Shown piece by piece: positions 46,489 to 55,147 of a DNA stretch of 64,000 bases (position 1 is its first letter; every line of letters starts with the position of its first letter). The notes below the pieces were generated by a model. That model made no database searches and was not told the DNA's origin. It saw only the letters and a program-made list of their open reading frames with translations. Source of the DNA: an uncultured Clostridia bacterium (GTDB taxonomy: Bacteria > Bacillota > Clostridia > Lachnospirales > Lachnospiraceae); contig CAMWKO010000007.1 in the NCBI GenBank assembly GCA_947174885.1, positions 42,675-106,674 on the forward strand, written 5' to 3'. The translations under genes were made by a program, and so were the position numbers.

Positions 46489-48363
46489 ATGGAAAAATTC
46501 AAAGCTGTACTTAAAAAAATTTTTGTAGATAAAATATATTTGTCAAACAGATTATATTATTTTATATTATTTGCCATACCTATAACAGGTGTAGTTGTAA
46601 AAAATGTATTGCTACAGGCATATCTTTTAGGAGATAATTTATATTCTCCTAATTTTTCGGAAGCCATAAAGAGTACATGGAAATATTGGATAATATATAT
46701 AGCGCTGGTGCTTATACCACTTAGTGTAGCTTTTCTGTTCAGGAGAGAGAAGCATAGAGTTATATATATATATGGATGGAATTTTTTCTTTACATTGCTC
46801 ATATGTTTAGATCTAATATACAGCCGGTCTTTCTTCACAATGCCGTCGGCAGCAGATGTATATATATTTAAAAACTTTAGCGGTTTTGAAGGCGGTGAGG
46901 TCACTTCACTTTTATGCGGATATGACTTTATTATATTTATAGACATTATTCTGCTTTCGGGATATATTTGGAAGTTCAGAAGAAGACAGACGGATGAAGT
47001 TTTAAGAAAGAGAGTTATGAGAATCAGTGCAGCTATATTTCTCATAGCAGGTATAGCAGTAATATTAGCTATACCATTGCAGTCAAAGATATTTGGATTG
47101 TTTAATGATACGTATGATAAGATGTTTAATTCTACAGATGCATCAGAGCAGTCAAAATATTTATCTTCATTAGGATTTCATATAAAGGATATATCAGAGC
47201 TGGTAGAAGAGAATATAAATACCGACTTGACTGAAGAAGAAAAAGATATTATTGAAAGCTATTATGAATGGAAAAACGAAAACATTCCTGATAACGAATA
47301 TGCAGGTATTTTTGAGGGGAAAAATGTACTGTTTTTACAGATAGAATCATTAGAGTCCTTTATCATCAATCAGACAGTGGACGGTCAGGAAATATGTCCG
47401 AATATTAATAAGCTGTTAAATAACGGATTTTATTTCAGTAATATATTTGAGCAGGTACAGGGTGGAAACAGCTCAGATGCCGACCTGATGTATACTACTT
47501 CAAGACTTCCGGTGCTAAAGGGTGGTACATTTTTCAGATTTGCAGATGAATGTGAACTCAACTCGCTTCCAAGAATGTTAATAAACAGAGGATATGATTT
47601 TACTTATCATCAGGCAATTAAAGGAAGCTTTTGGAATTATGAAGAGGGCTGGAGAAATATGATTGGTGCAGATGGTTTTGTAGGCTCGGAAAGCTATGAT
47701 ATGAGTGGAGATAAGATTGGATTTACATTAAATGATGAAGATTATATCAAACAGGTAATACCGTATTTAGAGGACTTAAATACACCATTTTATGCTCATG
47801 TAGTACTTAATTCCAGTCATATGCCATTTAAGCTTGATGACAGTTTAAAGGAACTGGAATTAAGTGAAGAACTGGATGACAGCTATTTAGGCGGATATTT
47901 TCAGTGTGTTAAATATGTGGATACACGTATAGGTATGATGCTTGAAGAACTTGAACAGGCGGGTGTGCTTGACAATACCGTTATTGTAGTTATAGGCGAC
48001 CATACCGGTATTCATAAATATTATGAATATTCACTGGAGAAGTGGTATGATGAGTATCCGTTCGCTAACGTTAATGGCTACTATACTGTTCCACTTATTA
48101 TAAGCTGTAGTGATTTTAAGGAGAATGTAAGCTCTGATGTCATTGCAGGACAGATAGATGTTATGCCTACTTTATCATATCTTATGGGAATTAAGGATGA
48201 TGAGTATATGAATGATGCCATGGGCAGAATTTTGCTAAAGACTAAGAGAAGCTATGCAATATATAGAGACGGTACAATCTATGGAGATTTGACAGAGGAA
48301 GAGAAAAAGCTTGTGTCACAATCTTACGAAATATCGGAGAAATTATTTAATAGCGGGAAATAA
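46489..48363 (+). CDS. LTA synthase-like protein with Ser at the nucleophile position
   Basis: 624 residues from the ATG at 46489 (GAGG six bases upstream; the frame opens at a TTG at 46477). Five membrane segments in the first ~195 residues precede a sulfatase-fold domain. The nucleophile block reads Q-G-G-N-S-S-D-A-D, so Ser328 stands where LtaS has Thr. The V-V-I-G-D-H-T metal-binding block and a V-V-L-N-S-S-H-M-P block are present. Likely a phosphoglycerol-type transferase; the Ser could act as nucleophile. It follows the ABC permease by 12 bases, so exporter and transferase may serve the same envelope polymer. Confidence 0.85.
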   Translation: MEKFKAVLKKIFVDKIYLSNRLYYFILFAIPITGVVVKNVLLQAYLLGDNLYSPNFSEAIKSTWKYWIIYIALVLIPLSVAFLFRREKHRVIYIYGWNFFFTLLICLDLIYSRSFFTMPSAADVYIFKNFSGFEGGEVTSLLCGYDFIIFIDIILLSGYIWKFRRRQTDEVLRKRVMRISAAIFLIAGIAVILAIPLQSKIFGLFNDTYDKMFNSTDASEQSKYLSSLGFHIKDISELVEENINTDLTEEEKDIIESYYEWKNENIPDNEYAGIFEGKNVLFLQIESLESFIINQTVDGQEICPNINKLLNNGFYFSNIFEQVQGGNSSDADLMYTTSRLPVLKGGTFFRFADECELNSLPRMLINRGYDFTYHQAIKGSFWNYEEGWRNMIGADGFVGSESYDMSGDKIGFTLNDEDYIKQVIPYLEDLNTPFYAHVVLNSSHMPFKLDDSLKELELSEELDDSYLGGYFQCVKYVDTRIGMMLEELEQAGVLDNTVIVVIGDHTGIHKYYEYSLEKWYDEYPFANVNGYYTVPLIISCSDFKENVSSDVIAGQIDVMPTLSYLMGIKDDEYMNDAMGRILLKTKRSYAIYRDGTIYGDLTEEEKKLVSQSYEISEKLFNSGK

Positions 48364-48477
48364 TTTACAGAAGTAAATTATTTTTAAAATTTGGTAATAA
48401 TGTATTGAATTTTTTAATATTATGGAGTATGATAGAAGTGACAAGGATGTTAATTTGACGGCAAAGGAGTGATTTTT

Positions 48478-49206
48478 ATGTCTACATTTTATGGAATTGG
48501 AAGTGATTCGGTGAGCTCTTTATTCTCATCAACATCATCTACAGGGACATCAGGTATTTTATCAGATTTTTATAGCATTAGAAATGGTAGCTATAAGAAG
48601 CTTTTAAGGGCCTATTATTCTCTTGATAAGGGTGATAGTAGTTCAAAGAGCAGCACTACCACAAAAAAAACTACTACTTCGACAGCAACTGATTCAACAA
48701 AAACATTATCCTCTATAAAGAGTAGTACTGATGAATTAAAGGCATCGGCTGATAAATTATTAAAAACAGGTACTAAATCATTATTTAACATGAAAGATGG
48801 AGAGTATGATGTAGATGCCATTTATAGTGCAGTAAAGAGTTTTGTAGAAGATTACAATGATGTTATTGATGCAACAGAGGAATCGAATACAAAAAATATT
48901 GCAACAAATTCAGCAAGTATGATTACAAGTACAATGGCAAATTCTAAGATGTTATCAAAGATAGGTATTACAATGGAAACAGATGGTAAACTTACACTTG
49001 ATAAGACAGAATTTATGAAAGCTGATATGAATAAGGTTAAGTCATTATTTAATGGAAGCGGATCATATGGATATCAGATTTCGGCTAAAGCTTCAATGAT
49101 TAACTACTATGCTTCAAGAGAAGCCGGAAAGGCAAACACATACACAAGTAAAGGTTCATATTCATATAATTATTCTTCTGGAGATTTATTAAATAAATTA
49201 TATTAA
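48478..49206 (+). CDS. FliD-like C-terminal domain protein, function unknown
   Basis: 242 residues from the ATG at 48478 (AAAGGAG eight bases upstream). No signal peptide or membrane segment. Ser/Thr-rich N-terminal half with a T-T-K-K-T-T-T-S tract, then a helical region containing V-K-S-F-V-E-D-Y-N-D-V-I and L-S-K-I-G-I-T-M-E-T-D-G-K-L-T-L-D, the pattern near the C terminus of the flagellar cap protein FliD. A full FliD would be about twice as long, and no flagellar genes are nearby. It may be an orphan secreted or structural protein. Confidence 0.55.
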   Translation: MSTFYGIGSDSVSSLFSSTSSTGTSGILSDFYSIRNGSYKKLLRAYYSLDKGDSSSKSSTTTKKTTTSTATDSTKTLSSIKSSTDELKASADKLLKTGTKSLFNMKDGEYDVDAIYSAVKSFVEDYNDVIDATEESNTKNIATNSASMITSTMANSKMLSKIGITMETDGKLTLDKTEFMKADMNKVKSLFNGSGSYGYQISAKASMINYYASREAGKANTYTSKGSYSYNYSSGDLLNKLY

Positions 49207-49223
49207 AAATTCTATTAATAATA

Positions 49224-49252
49224 TTGACAAAGTACTCATGTGTTATTATACT
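49224..49252 (+). promoter_or_regulatory. Promoter of acpP
   Basis: TTGACA (49224-49229), 17 bases, TATACT (49247-49252), 45 bases before the start codon. Confidence 0.8.
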
Positions 49253-49297
49253 TTGGAATGTCAATTATTATTAGAATTTAAAGGAGATTAATTTAGT

Positions 49298-49528
49298 ATG
49301 TTTGAAAAAATTAAGGAAATTGTAGCAGAACAGTTAAGTTGTAATGAAGATGAAGTTACAATGGGAACCAGCTTCAAGGATGATTTAGGAGCTGATTCAT
49401 TAGATTTATTTGAGTTGGTTATGGCTCTTGAAGAAGAATATGAAGTTGAAATACCTTCAGAGGATTTGGCAAATATCAATACAGTGGAAGATGTTGTCAA
49501 TTACTTAAAGGATAAGGGCATCGAGTAA
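49298..49528 (+). CDS. acpP: Acyl carrier protein
   Basis: 76 residues. The D-S-L-D motif (Ser34) carries the phosphopantetheine arm in fatty acid synthesis. Typical acidic four-helix protein. AAGGAG ribosome site, its own promoter and a strong terminator; no fab genes alongside. Confidence 0.95.
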   Translation: MFEKIKEIVAEQLSCNEDEVTMGTSFKDDLGADSLDLFELVMALEEEYEVEIPSEDLANINTVEDVVNYLKDKGIE

Positions 49529-49560
49529 TCTTATATAGTTGATATTATTAAATATACTTT

Positions 49561-49589
49561 GAGTAGGTCTGTTGACCTACTCTTTTTTT
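49561..49589 (+). terminator. Intrinsic terminator after acpP
   Basis: Perfect 9-bp stem GAGTAGGTC/GACCTACTC, 4-base loop, seven T. Confidence 0.93.
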
Positions 49590-49666
49590 GTAATAAAAAT
49601 TTCTTGAAATTTTATTAAGTATTAGCAGTACGAGATGTCATGCAATGTAATACTTTCAAAACCTTA

Positions 49667-49695
49667 TTGACAATCAATACTATGCGTAGTATAGT
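49667..49695 (+). promoter_or_regulatory. PadR operon promoter with palindromic operator
   Basis: TTGACA (49667-49672), 17 bases, TATAGT (49690-49695). The spacer holds the perfect palindrome ATACTA-TGCG-TAGTAT (49677-49692), which overlaps the -10. This is the usual place for a self-regulating PadR repressor to bind. Confidence 0.8.
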
Positions 49696-49717
49696 ATTAT
49701 GTGAAAGGAGGTATAAG

Positions 49718-50038
49718 ATGGATATTCAGTTGAAGCGTGGTCTTTTAGATGTGTGCGTTCTGGCTGCTATAAAAAATGAAGATTCATATGGCTATCAGAT
49801 TATCAAAGATATGAAACCGTATGTGGAAATATCCGAGTCAACCTTGTATCCTATTCTTAGACGATTGGAAACGGCAGAATTTTTAACAGTACGAACTGCT
49901 GAACACAGCGGCAGACTCCGAAAGTATTATCACATTACCGCACTGGGACTAAAGCGTATTGAAGACTTTAAGAAAGAGTGGAATGAAATTATGTCAATTT
50001 ACAAGTTTATAAGCAGGGAGGAAGATGGCAATGAATAG
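49718..50038 (+). CDS. PadR-family transcriptional regulator
   Basis: 106 residues from the ATG at 49718 behind AAAGGAGG; the frame extends upstream through the promoter without coding support. A winged helix with the family core (S-Y-G-Y-Q-I, E-S-T-L-Y-P-I-L-R-R-L-E, R-K-Y-Y-x-I-T) and a short C-terminal dimer helix. First gene of PadR-DUF1700-DUF4097, a set common in Firmicutes. It overlaps the next gene by eight bases and probably represses its own operon. Confidence 0.93.
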   Translation: MDIQLKRGLLDVCVLAAIKNEDSYGYQIIKDMKPYVEISESTLYPILRRLETAEFLTVRTAEHSGRLRKYYHITALGLKRIEDFKKEWNEIMSIYKFISREEDGNE

Positions 50039-50633
50039 ACAAGAATTTCTTGCGACACTCCGGAAAGAACTATCCGGACTACCGCAAGAGGATATAGAAC
50101 GATCAATAGATTTTTACAGTGAAATGATTGATGATCGTGTGGAAGATGGACTGACAGAAGAGGAAGCGATTGCGGCAGTCGGTTCTGTTGATGAAATAGT
50201 TAATAAAATACTATCGGAGATATCGTTGCCCAAATTGCTTAAGGAGAAGGTAAAACCGAACCATACTTTGAGGGTGTGGGAAATCATACTGCTTGTTTTA
50301 GGTTTTCCCGTATGGATGCCATTGCTTTTAGCAGCAGTAATTATTGTATTGGCTGTTTACATAGTCATTTGGTCAGTCATTATATCTTTGTATGCTGTGG
50401 ACTTTGCATTTGTGTCCTGCGGTGTTGGAGGGATTTTAGGATCTTTGACGTATTTCACGCTTGGCAATGTTGCTGCAGGTATTCTTTTGATTGGTGTAGG
50501 ACTTATAAGTTTAGGAATATCCATCCTTCTGTTCTTGGGCTTTAATCAAATTACAAGAGAAATATTGCTTTTGAGTAAAAGGATATTATTGAGTATTAAA
50601 TCCTGTTTTATCAGAAAGGTGGATGCAAAATGA
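50031..50633 (+). CDS. DUF1700/HAAS-domain membrane protein
   Basis: 200 residues from the ATG at 50031 (GGGAGG nine bases upstream; another ATG at 50025 is too close). The N-terminal ~60 residues are the helical HAAS domain (L-x-x-L-x-x-L-P-Q-E-D-I-E-R-S-I-D-F-Y-x-E-M-I-D-D, then L-T-E-E-E-A), which in this family contacts the PadR regulator. Four membrane segments follow. Its stop overlaps the next start (ATGA). Confidence 0.9.
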   Translation: MNRQEFLATLRKELSGLPQEDIERSIDFYSEMIDDRVEDGLTEEEAIAAVGSVDEIVNKILSEISLPKLLKEKVKPNHTLRVWEIILLVLGFPVWMPLLLAAVIIVLAVYIVIWSVIISLYAVDFAFVSCGVGGILGSLTYFTLGNVAAGILLIGVGLISLGISILLFLGFNQITREILLLSKRILLSIKSCFIRKVDAK

Positions 50634-51589
50634 AAAAGAACAAAAAAATTGCAATTTTTGTTGCATTAACTCTTATTTCTGTTGGTTTTGTTGTATCATT
50701 AGGAGCGATGGCTGTAATGAATTTTGATTTTACAAAAATGAATACACTTAATTTTGTCACAAATACGTATCAGGTGGACGAGACTTTTTCGGGTATATCT
50801 GTAGATGGTGCTGAATGTGATGTTCGTTTTGTTGTATCCGGTGATAACCAATGTAGTGTTGTATGTAACGAGGGGGATAAAATCTATCATTCAGTTACGG
50901 TGGAGAATAACACGCTAATCATTGAGCGACATGATGAGCGTAAATGGTATGAGCATTTGGGTCTTTATTGGGCTGATATGGAGATTGTAATTTACCTGCC
51001 TCAAAGTGAGTTTGAAACACTGTATATTGAAAACCTCAGTGGAGATATTGTAATACCTGAAGGATTTTCTTTTGAAGCTGCTGAAATTTACAGTACGAGT
51101 GGTAATGTCAGTTTTCAGGCAGCAGCAGATAATGTATTATCCGTGAAAACAGTAAGCGGTGAGATATATGTGAATAATGCTGAGCCTCAAAATCTTAATA
51201 TAAAGTCAACAAGTGGAGATATTGAGCTTTCCAATATTAATAGCCAAAGCATTACTGCCTATACAACAAGTGGAGATATTGAATTTTCCAATATCAAGTG
51301 CCAGAACATTACTACCAATACAACAAGTGGAGAAATAGAATTTTCAAAGGTTATTGCAAATGAGTACATTAATATTAAAAGTGTCAGTGGTGATGTAGAA
51401 CTGAATAAATGTGATGCCGGTTCGCTTTGGATAAAGACGGTTAGTGGAGATGTTTCGGGCTTACTCCTCACGGAAAAAATATTCTTTACAGATACCACCA
51501 GTGGTGATGTTAAGGTTCCACATTCTGCTTCCGGCGGAAAATGTGAGATTATAACCACCAGCGGGGATATTAAATTGGATATAGAATAA
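50630..51589 (+). CDS. DUF4097-type beta-helix adhesin-like protein
   Basis: 319 residues. N-terminal membrane anchor (~8-30), then a beta-rich external domain. From residue ~130 there are about nine repeats of ~20 residues built on [ST]-x-S-G-[DE]-[IV], which stack as a right-handed beta-helix. Function of the family is unknown; it is coupled with PadR and DUF1700 proteins and often responds to cell-envelope conditions. The last base of its stop is the first base of a short direct repeat that brackets an R1 remnant. Confidence 0.88.
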   Translation: MKKNKKIAIFVALTLISVGFVVSLGAMAVMNFDFTKMNTLNFVTNTYQVDETFSGISVDGAECDVRFVVSGDNQCSVVCNEGDKIYHSVTVENNTLIIERHDERKWYEHLGLYWADMEIVIYLPQSEFETLYIENLSGDIVIPEGFSFEAAEIYSTSGNVSFQAAADNVLSVKTVSGEIYVNNAEPQNLNIKSTSGDIELSNINSQSITAYTTSGDIEFSNIKCQNITTNTTSGEIEFSKVIANEYINIKSVSGDVELNKCDAGSLWIKTVSGDVSGLLLTEKIFFTDTTSGDVKVPHSASGGKCEIITTSGDIKLDIE

Positions 51590-51620
51590 GGTATGAAAAT
51601 TGGAAACTCAAGAGGTACGA
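51589..51620. repeat. R1 remnant between near-identical 8-bp repeats
   Basis: AGGTATGA (51589-51596) and AGGTACGA (51613-51620) bracket 16 bases, AAATTGGAAACTCAAG, whose last twelve match the R1 right end save one base. This is what an R1 copy would leave after losing its middle and left end. It begins at the DUF4097 stop codon. Confidence 0.5.
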
Positions 51621-51703
51621 TACATTTCTGAGCGAATTGTTGAGTAGATAGTTGGTTTTGGAATGAGAGTTTTTGGTTATTTGTATAATATGAAGAGTAA
51701 ATT

Positions 51704-51741
51704 ACACCCTGTAAGGCTTTTATGTCTTACGGGGTGTTTGT
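51704..51741 (+). terminator. Terminator downstream of the PadR operon
   Basis: ACACCCTGTAAG / CTTACGGGGTGT stem with one mismatched pair, followed by TTGTTTT. It lies 115 bases after the DUF4097 stop. Confidence 0.75.
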
Positions 51742-51995
51742 TTTGATGTGTATTTCTTTTAGATTGATAATAGGTGGAGGGGTTAAAAGTATAGATATAT
51801 TTATTACCGCAAGCAATGAGACAGGTATTTGTGATTTAACGGATATTTGGCGATTGTCGTGAGGGTCAAATGCCCACAAGCCTGTGGTGTTGCGGATTTG
51901 ATGTTACGTTGTTTGAGGTGGGGTGTTTGAGTATAAAAGAGGTATATATTAAGGTTGTAGGGTTTTATAAACTGTATAGAATTGTGGCAATCTGC
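51742..51995. other. Unassigned intergenic segment
   Basis: 254 bases, somewhat richer in G than its surroundings. No protein, RNA or repeat recognised. It leads into the first R2 repeat of the RTX region. Confidence 0.5.
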
Positions 51996-52142
51996 GTAGC
52001 AGTCATAGACCATTCTCTAGGGCGACCGCTCTCGCTTAGCTCGTACTCGTAGCGGTACTAAATTCAAGCTTCGCTAGGGCTCGCTTTCATTAAGTACCGA
52101 CGGCACGAGATGTCACCCTAGAGAATAGTCTATGACTGCTAC
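51996..52142. repeat. R2 palindromic repeat, copy 1 (147 bp)
   Basis: The 27-base outer arms, GTAGCAGTCATAGACC... and its complement ...GTCTATGACTGCTAC, differ at one position. Inner arms (GCGGTACTAAAT / ATTAAGTACCG) also pair, so nearly all of it folds into one long hairpin. Richer in G+C than its surroundings. Recurs at 54624, 56544 and, degenerate, at 53049. Confidence 0.9.
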
Positions 52143-52258
52143 TAGATTTTATAAGAGTATATAGGTATAATTTAATGGAAAATATTGGATAGTTAAATGT
52201 ACCTATGGGTATGGAGTGAGTACTTATAAATATTATACATAATATAATATTACGGTAT

Positions 52259-52406
52259 TTTTTAATATACCATAAAATTCTTTGTTATATTGCCTAATAT
52301 ATCAGGAAATCAATTCGGTGTTATGGTATAAAGTCTTCGTGGATAAAGCTTTGCTTTATGCACTAGACTCACAAAATCACGTTGTGATTTTATGGTATAT
52401 TAAAAA
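52259..52406. repeat. R3 repeat, copy 1 (148 bp) with 20-bp terminal inverted repeats
   Basis: TTTTTAATATACCATAAAAT (52259-52278) and its exact complement (52387-52406). Inside are GGATAAAGC-TTT-GCTTTATGC and AAATCACGTTGTGATTT hairpins. Same position relative to the next gene as the copies at 54870 and 56790. Confidence 0.9.
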
Positions 52407-52538
52407 GGGCAGTAGTATTACAATAATAAATTAAATTGAACTAAAGATAAGATATTGAATATACAAAAGGAGGGGAGAGGATTATCAAGTAGTATAATAA
52501 AGAATTAACAATATAAGATAAAGAAAGGAAACAGGAAA

Positions 52539-52946
52539 ATGGCATTTGTTTATGAAGTTGTAAAAGAAGAAGACAGAGAATTATTTAATTCTTTTGTTCC
52601 AAGTAGAAAGGCAAATAGAAACACAATGTGGGTAGTAGATAGAGAAAGAAATATTTATTCTTTTTGGATAGGCGGAAATGTTAGAGAATATATAGATGTA
52701 TATTTTTTGGCATGGAATGATTTAAATATATATACATATACGGAAACAAAAATGTATAGAGAAACTATAGGTGGACAAAAGGTACATATATGGATTAAAA
52801 GAATATTATTACCAGATATATTAAAAAATGATAGTGAAAAGATACAAAAAATAGTTGATATGATAAGAGATATTTTGCAAAAACAGTTTGAAAGTCAAAT
52901 TGTTTTTGAAGAAATAGCAATACCAACATTTAGAGAGGAAGAATAG
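52539..52946 (+). CDS. RTX-partner small protein, copy 1
   Basis: 135 residues, no signal peptide or membrane segment, and no family I recognise. Opens M-A-F-V-Y-E-V-V-K-E-E-D-R-E-L, with a conserved W-V-V-D-x-E-R-N-I-Y-x-F-W-I-G core and V-H-I-W-I-K-R, and ends in an acidic tail. The most diverged of four copies, with an unlike C-terminal third. Strong AAAGGAAACAGG leader. Followed two bases later by the remnant of an RTX N-terminal gene. Always lying just before an RTX-type N terminus, it could be a chaperone, an immunity protein or an export partner (inference). Confidence 0.6.
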   Translation: MAFVYEVVKEEDRELFNSFVPSRKANRNTMWVVDRERNIYSFWIGGNVREYIDVYFLAWNDLNIYTYTETKMYRETIGGQKVHIWIKRILLPDILKNDSEKIQKIVDMIRDILQKQFESQIVFEEIAIPTFREEE

Positions 52947-52947
52947 A

Positions 52948-53048
52948 ATGAATACAATAGAAGAAATAATTGAATGGATTGAAAATTATGATAATCTAAG
53001 AAAAAAATATATAGAAGTTTGTATATGAGTTTAGATAAATGCTTAAGT
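52948..53048 (+). pseudogene. Remnant of an RTX N-terminal gene (cassette 1)
   Basis: The first ~17 codons match the start of the RTX gene (M-N-T-I-E-E-I-I-E-W-I-E-N-Y). A two-base loss near codon 23 then shifts the frame and gives TGA at 53026-53028; homology to the other copies continues out of frame to about 53045. The rest has been deleted up to a degenerate R2 repeat. Confidence 0.75.
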
Positions 53049-53133
53049 ATAGTGAATGCTCTCGCTTATTTCGTACTCGTAGAGGTATGAGATGTTACCT
53101 TAGATAACAGTATATTTATGATACTGGAGTTAT
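53049..53133. repeat. R2 repeat, degenerate copy
   Basis: Keeps the CTCTCGCTTATTTCGTACTCGT segment and the GAGATGTTACCTTAGATAACAGTAT side of R2, but about 60 bases of the middle are lost. It joins directly to the remnant gene of cassette 1. A worn R3 left end (CTTTTTTAATATATTGAACC) follows near 53166. Confidence 0.65.
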
Positions 53134-53220
53134 GAAATGATATAGTTATATAAATACAAACTACTACTTTTTTAATATATTGAACCATAGTCAAGTAAGA
53201 GAAAGAAAGGAAACGGAAAA

Positions 53221-53633
53221 ATGGGATTTATTTATGAAAAAGTAAAAGAAGAGGATTGGGAATTGTATAATTCATTTCTTCCTAATTATGAAACAGCAGA
53301 TGAGTTTACAAGATGGGTAGTAGATAAAGAAAGAAATATATATTTTTTCTGGATAGGAATTGAAGCTAGAGAAAATATATATGAATATCTTTTATTATGG
53401 AACGATTTAAAAAAAATATATATACAGAAACAAAAATGTATAAAGAATCTACAGGTGAACAAAAGGCACATATATGGATTAAACAAATCTCAATGCCTAA
53501 AATATTAAATGATAATAATGATAAAATAAATGAAATTGTTGATATGATACCAGAAATATTACAGATGATGTATAGAAGTAAGATTATTTTTGAAGAAATA
53601 GTAACACCATCATTCAGAAGGGGGGATAACTAA
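53221..53633 (+). pseudogene. RTX-partner small protein, copy 2, frameshifted at an A8 tract
   Basis: Frame 1 opens normally (M-G-F-I-Y-E-K-V-K-E-E-D-W-E-L) and matches its relatives to L-L-W-N-D-L-K, then diverges and stops at 53508. The remaining conserved part (T-E-T-K-M-Y-K-E-S ... S-F-R-R-G-D-N) continues in another frame to 53633. The break falls at a run of eight A near 53409-53416. Loss or gain of one A could restore the full ~137-residue protein, so it may be switchable rather than dead. The intact second gene starts at 53634, directly after this stop. Confidence 0.7.
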
Positions 53634-54668
53634 ATGAATACAATAGAAGATATAATTGAATGGATAAAAAATTATGATAACCCAAGTGAAAATATAGAAA
53701 AGTTTGCATATGAGCTTGGAGAAATGATTAAGGATATGGACTATACTGCTTCAAATGGTGGAGCAGCAGTGGGTTATGCAGGGGCAACAGGAAGTTTTAA
53801 GGGTATAAATACAGGGATATATCTTACAGTAGATAATATTACAGCTGGAAGTAACGGAGAATACAGCTTTGTAAATATTTTAAATAATATGAAGTTTGAA
53901 ATGGCACTTCAGAATGCTGTTGATATAGATAATGCAACTTCAATTATAGTTGGTTCTTGGAATGATGACGGAACAAGGAGTAAATACAGCTTTGGTGATG
54001 CGGTTGCTCTTAATGACATTGTATCTGAAAACTTTATGCTTACAAATGCCAGAGGTGATGTACTTTTACTTATTGAGGAAAGTGCTACTGCGAACAGTGT
54101 TCTTGCTATGACTGAAATTCCTTGTATGCTTGATAATCCTGAAGTTACACATATTTTGGGTATAGCAAAAGAGAATTTTGAGGGATTAACTTATGAAGAG
54201 GTTTTTGAAGTTTTAAAGGAAAAATCCCTTGCTATGCAAAGTGAAGCTACTATATACAGAGGTACTATGATTAATGCCAGTGGTAATGAAGTTACAGTCG
54301 AGCTTCTCTCATTAGAAAATACCCAATATGCCGACGTTTTTAAGGTTGATATTCCTGATGGTTTTGTGGCAGTAGGCACATATTATGACAGATTACAGGG
54401 TATGGGTGTTAATCTTTTGACGGATGAACAGCTTATTGATAAGTATTACTTTTTAGAGGAGTGTTCTGATAAGAATATTATGAATACTATAAGGATTGCG
54501 GAGTATTGTGGGTATAACTATATTAATAAAATTAAAAAGCTAAAGGGAATTTTTGGAAGAAATTGTTTATGTTCTTTACAATGTATATTTAATGAGAAAA
54601 TAGTAGAAATTGTGATAAACTGCGTAGCAGTCATACACTATTCTCTAGGAGTGACCGCTCCCGCTTAG
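53634..54668 (+). CDS. Truncated RTX N-terminal domain protein, cassette 2
   Basis: 344 residues. Residues 1-~290 align with the same part of the big RTX protein (S-N-G-G-A-A-V-G-Y-A-G-A-T-G-S, S-K-Y-S-F-G-D-A-V-A-L-N-D-I-V, and a block ending R-I-A-E-Y-x-G). After that the sequence is unrelated (N-K-I-K-K-L-K-G-I-F-G-R-N...), and the last ~15 residues are read from the R2 repeat. It lacks the hydrophobic, self-processing and RTX domains. The start codon abuts the stop of the partner gene (TAAATG), with GGGGGA upstream. Either a standalone decoy or partner, or a silent donor of N-terminal variation. Confidence 0.7.
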   Translation: MNTIEDIIEWIKNYDNPSENIEKFAYELGEMIKDMDYTASNGGAAVGYAGATGSFKGINTGIYLTVDNITAGSNGEYSFVNILNNMKFEMALQNAVDIDNATSIIVGSWNDDGTRSKYSFGDAVALNDIVSENFMLTNARGDVLLLIEESATANSVLAMTEIPCMLDNPEVTHILGIAKENFEGLTYEEVFEVLKEKSLAMQSEATIYRGTMINASGNEVTVELLSLENTQYADVFKVDIPDGFVAVGTYYDRLQGMGVNLLTDEQLIDKYYFLEECSDKNIMNTIRIAEYCGYNYINKIKKLKGIFGRNCLCSLQCIFNEKIVEIVINCVAVIHYSLGVTAPA

Positions 54669-54770
54669 CTCGTAATCGTAGCGGTACTAAATTCAATCTT
54701 CGCAGGCTTGATTTCATTAAGTACCGACGGTACGAGATGTCACCCCTAGAGAACAGTGTATGACTGCTAC
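54624..54770. repeat. R2 repeat, copy 2
   Basis: 147 bp, identical in length to copy 1 and identical in sequence to copy 3. Relative to copy 1, CATAGAC/GTCTATG has become CATACAC/GTGTATG: both arms changed together, which keeps the pairing. Its left end overlaps the 3' end of the cassette 2 gene. Confidence 0.9.
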
Positions 54771-54869
54771 TGGATTTTATAAGATTATATATGTATAATT
54801 TAATGGAAAATATTGGACAGTTAAATATATCAATGAGTATAAAGTGGTTATAAATAATATGTACTGCGT

Positions 54870-55016
54870 TTTTTAATATACCATAAAATTGCTTGCCATA
54901 TTGCATAATACATCGGAAAACGATTCGGTGTTATGATATAAAGTCTTTGTGGATAAAGTTTCACTTTATGCACCAGAACCGCAAAATCACGTTGTGATTT
55001 TATGGTATATTAAAGA
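54870..55016. repeat. R3 repeat, copy 2
   Basis: TTTTTAATATACCATAAAAT at the left; the right arm (54997-55016) differs by one base (AAAGA). Contains the same inner hairpins. Fills much of the 479-bp gap 54669-55147; the remainder is AT-rich leader of the next small gene, alike in all cassettes. Confidence 0.88.
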
Positions 55017-55147
55017 GGGCAGTAGTATACAATAATAAATTAAATTGAACTAAAGATAAGATATTGAATATACAAAAGAAGGGTATAGGATTATCAAGTA
55101 GTATAATAAAGAATTAACGATATAAGAGAAAGAAAGGAAACAGGAAA

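Noticed and set aside
49640..49717. 26-residue extension of the PadR protein
   Set aside because: It would translate the promoter and operator; AAAGGAGG precedes the ATG at 49718.
51996..52142. R2 palindrome considered as a tRNA or other known RNA gene
   Set aside because: It folds as one long hairpin with no cloverleaf, anticodon arm or T-loop sequence.
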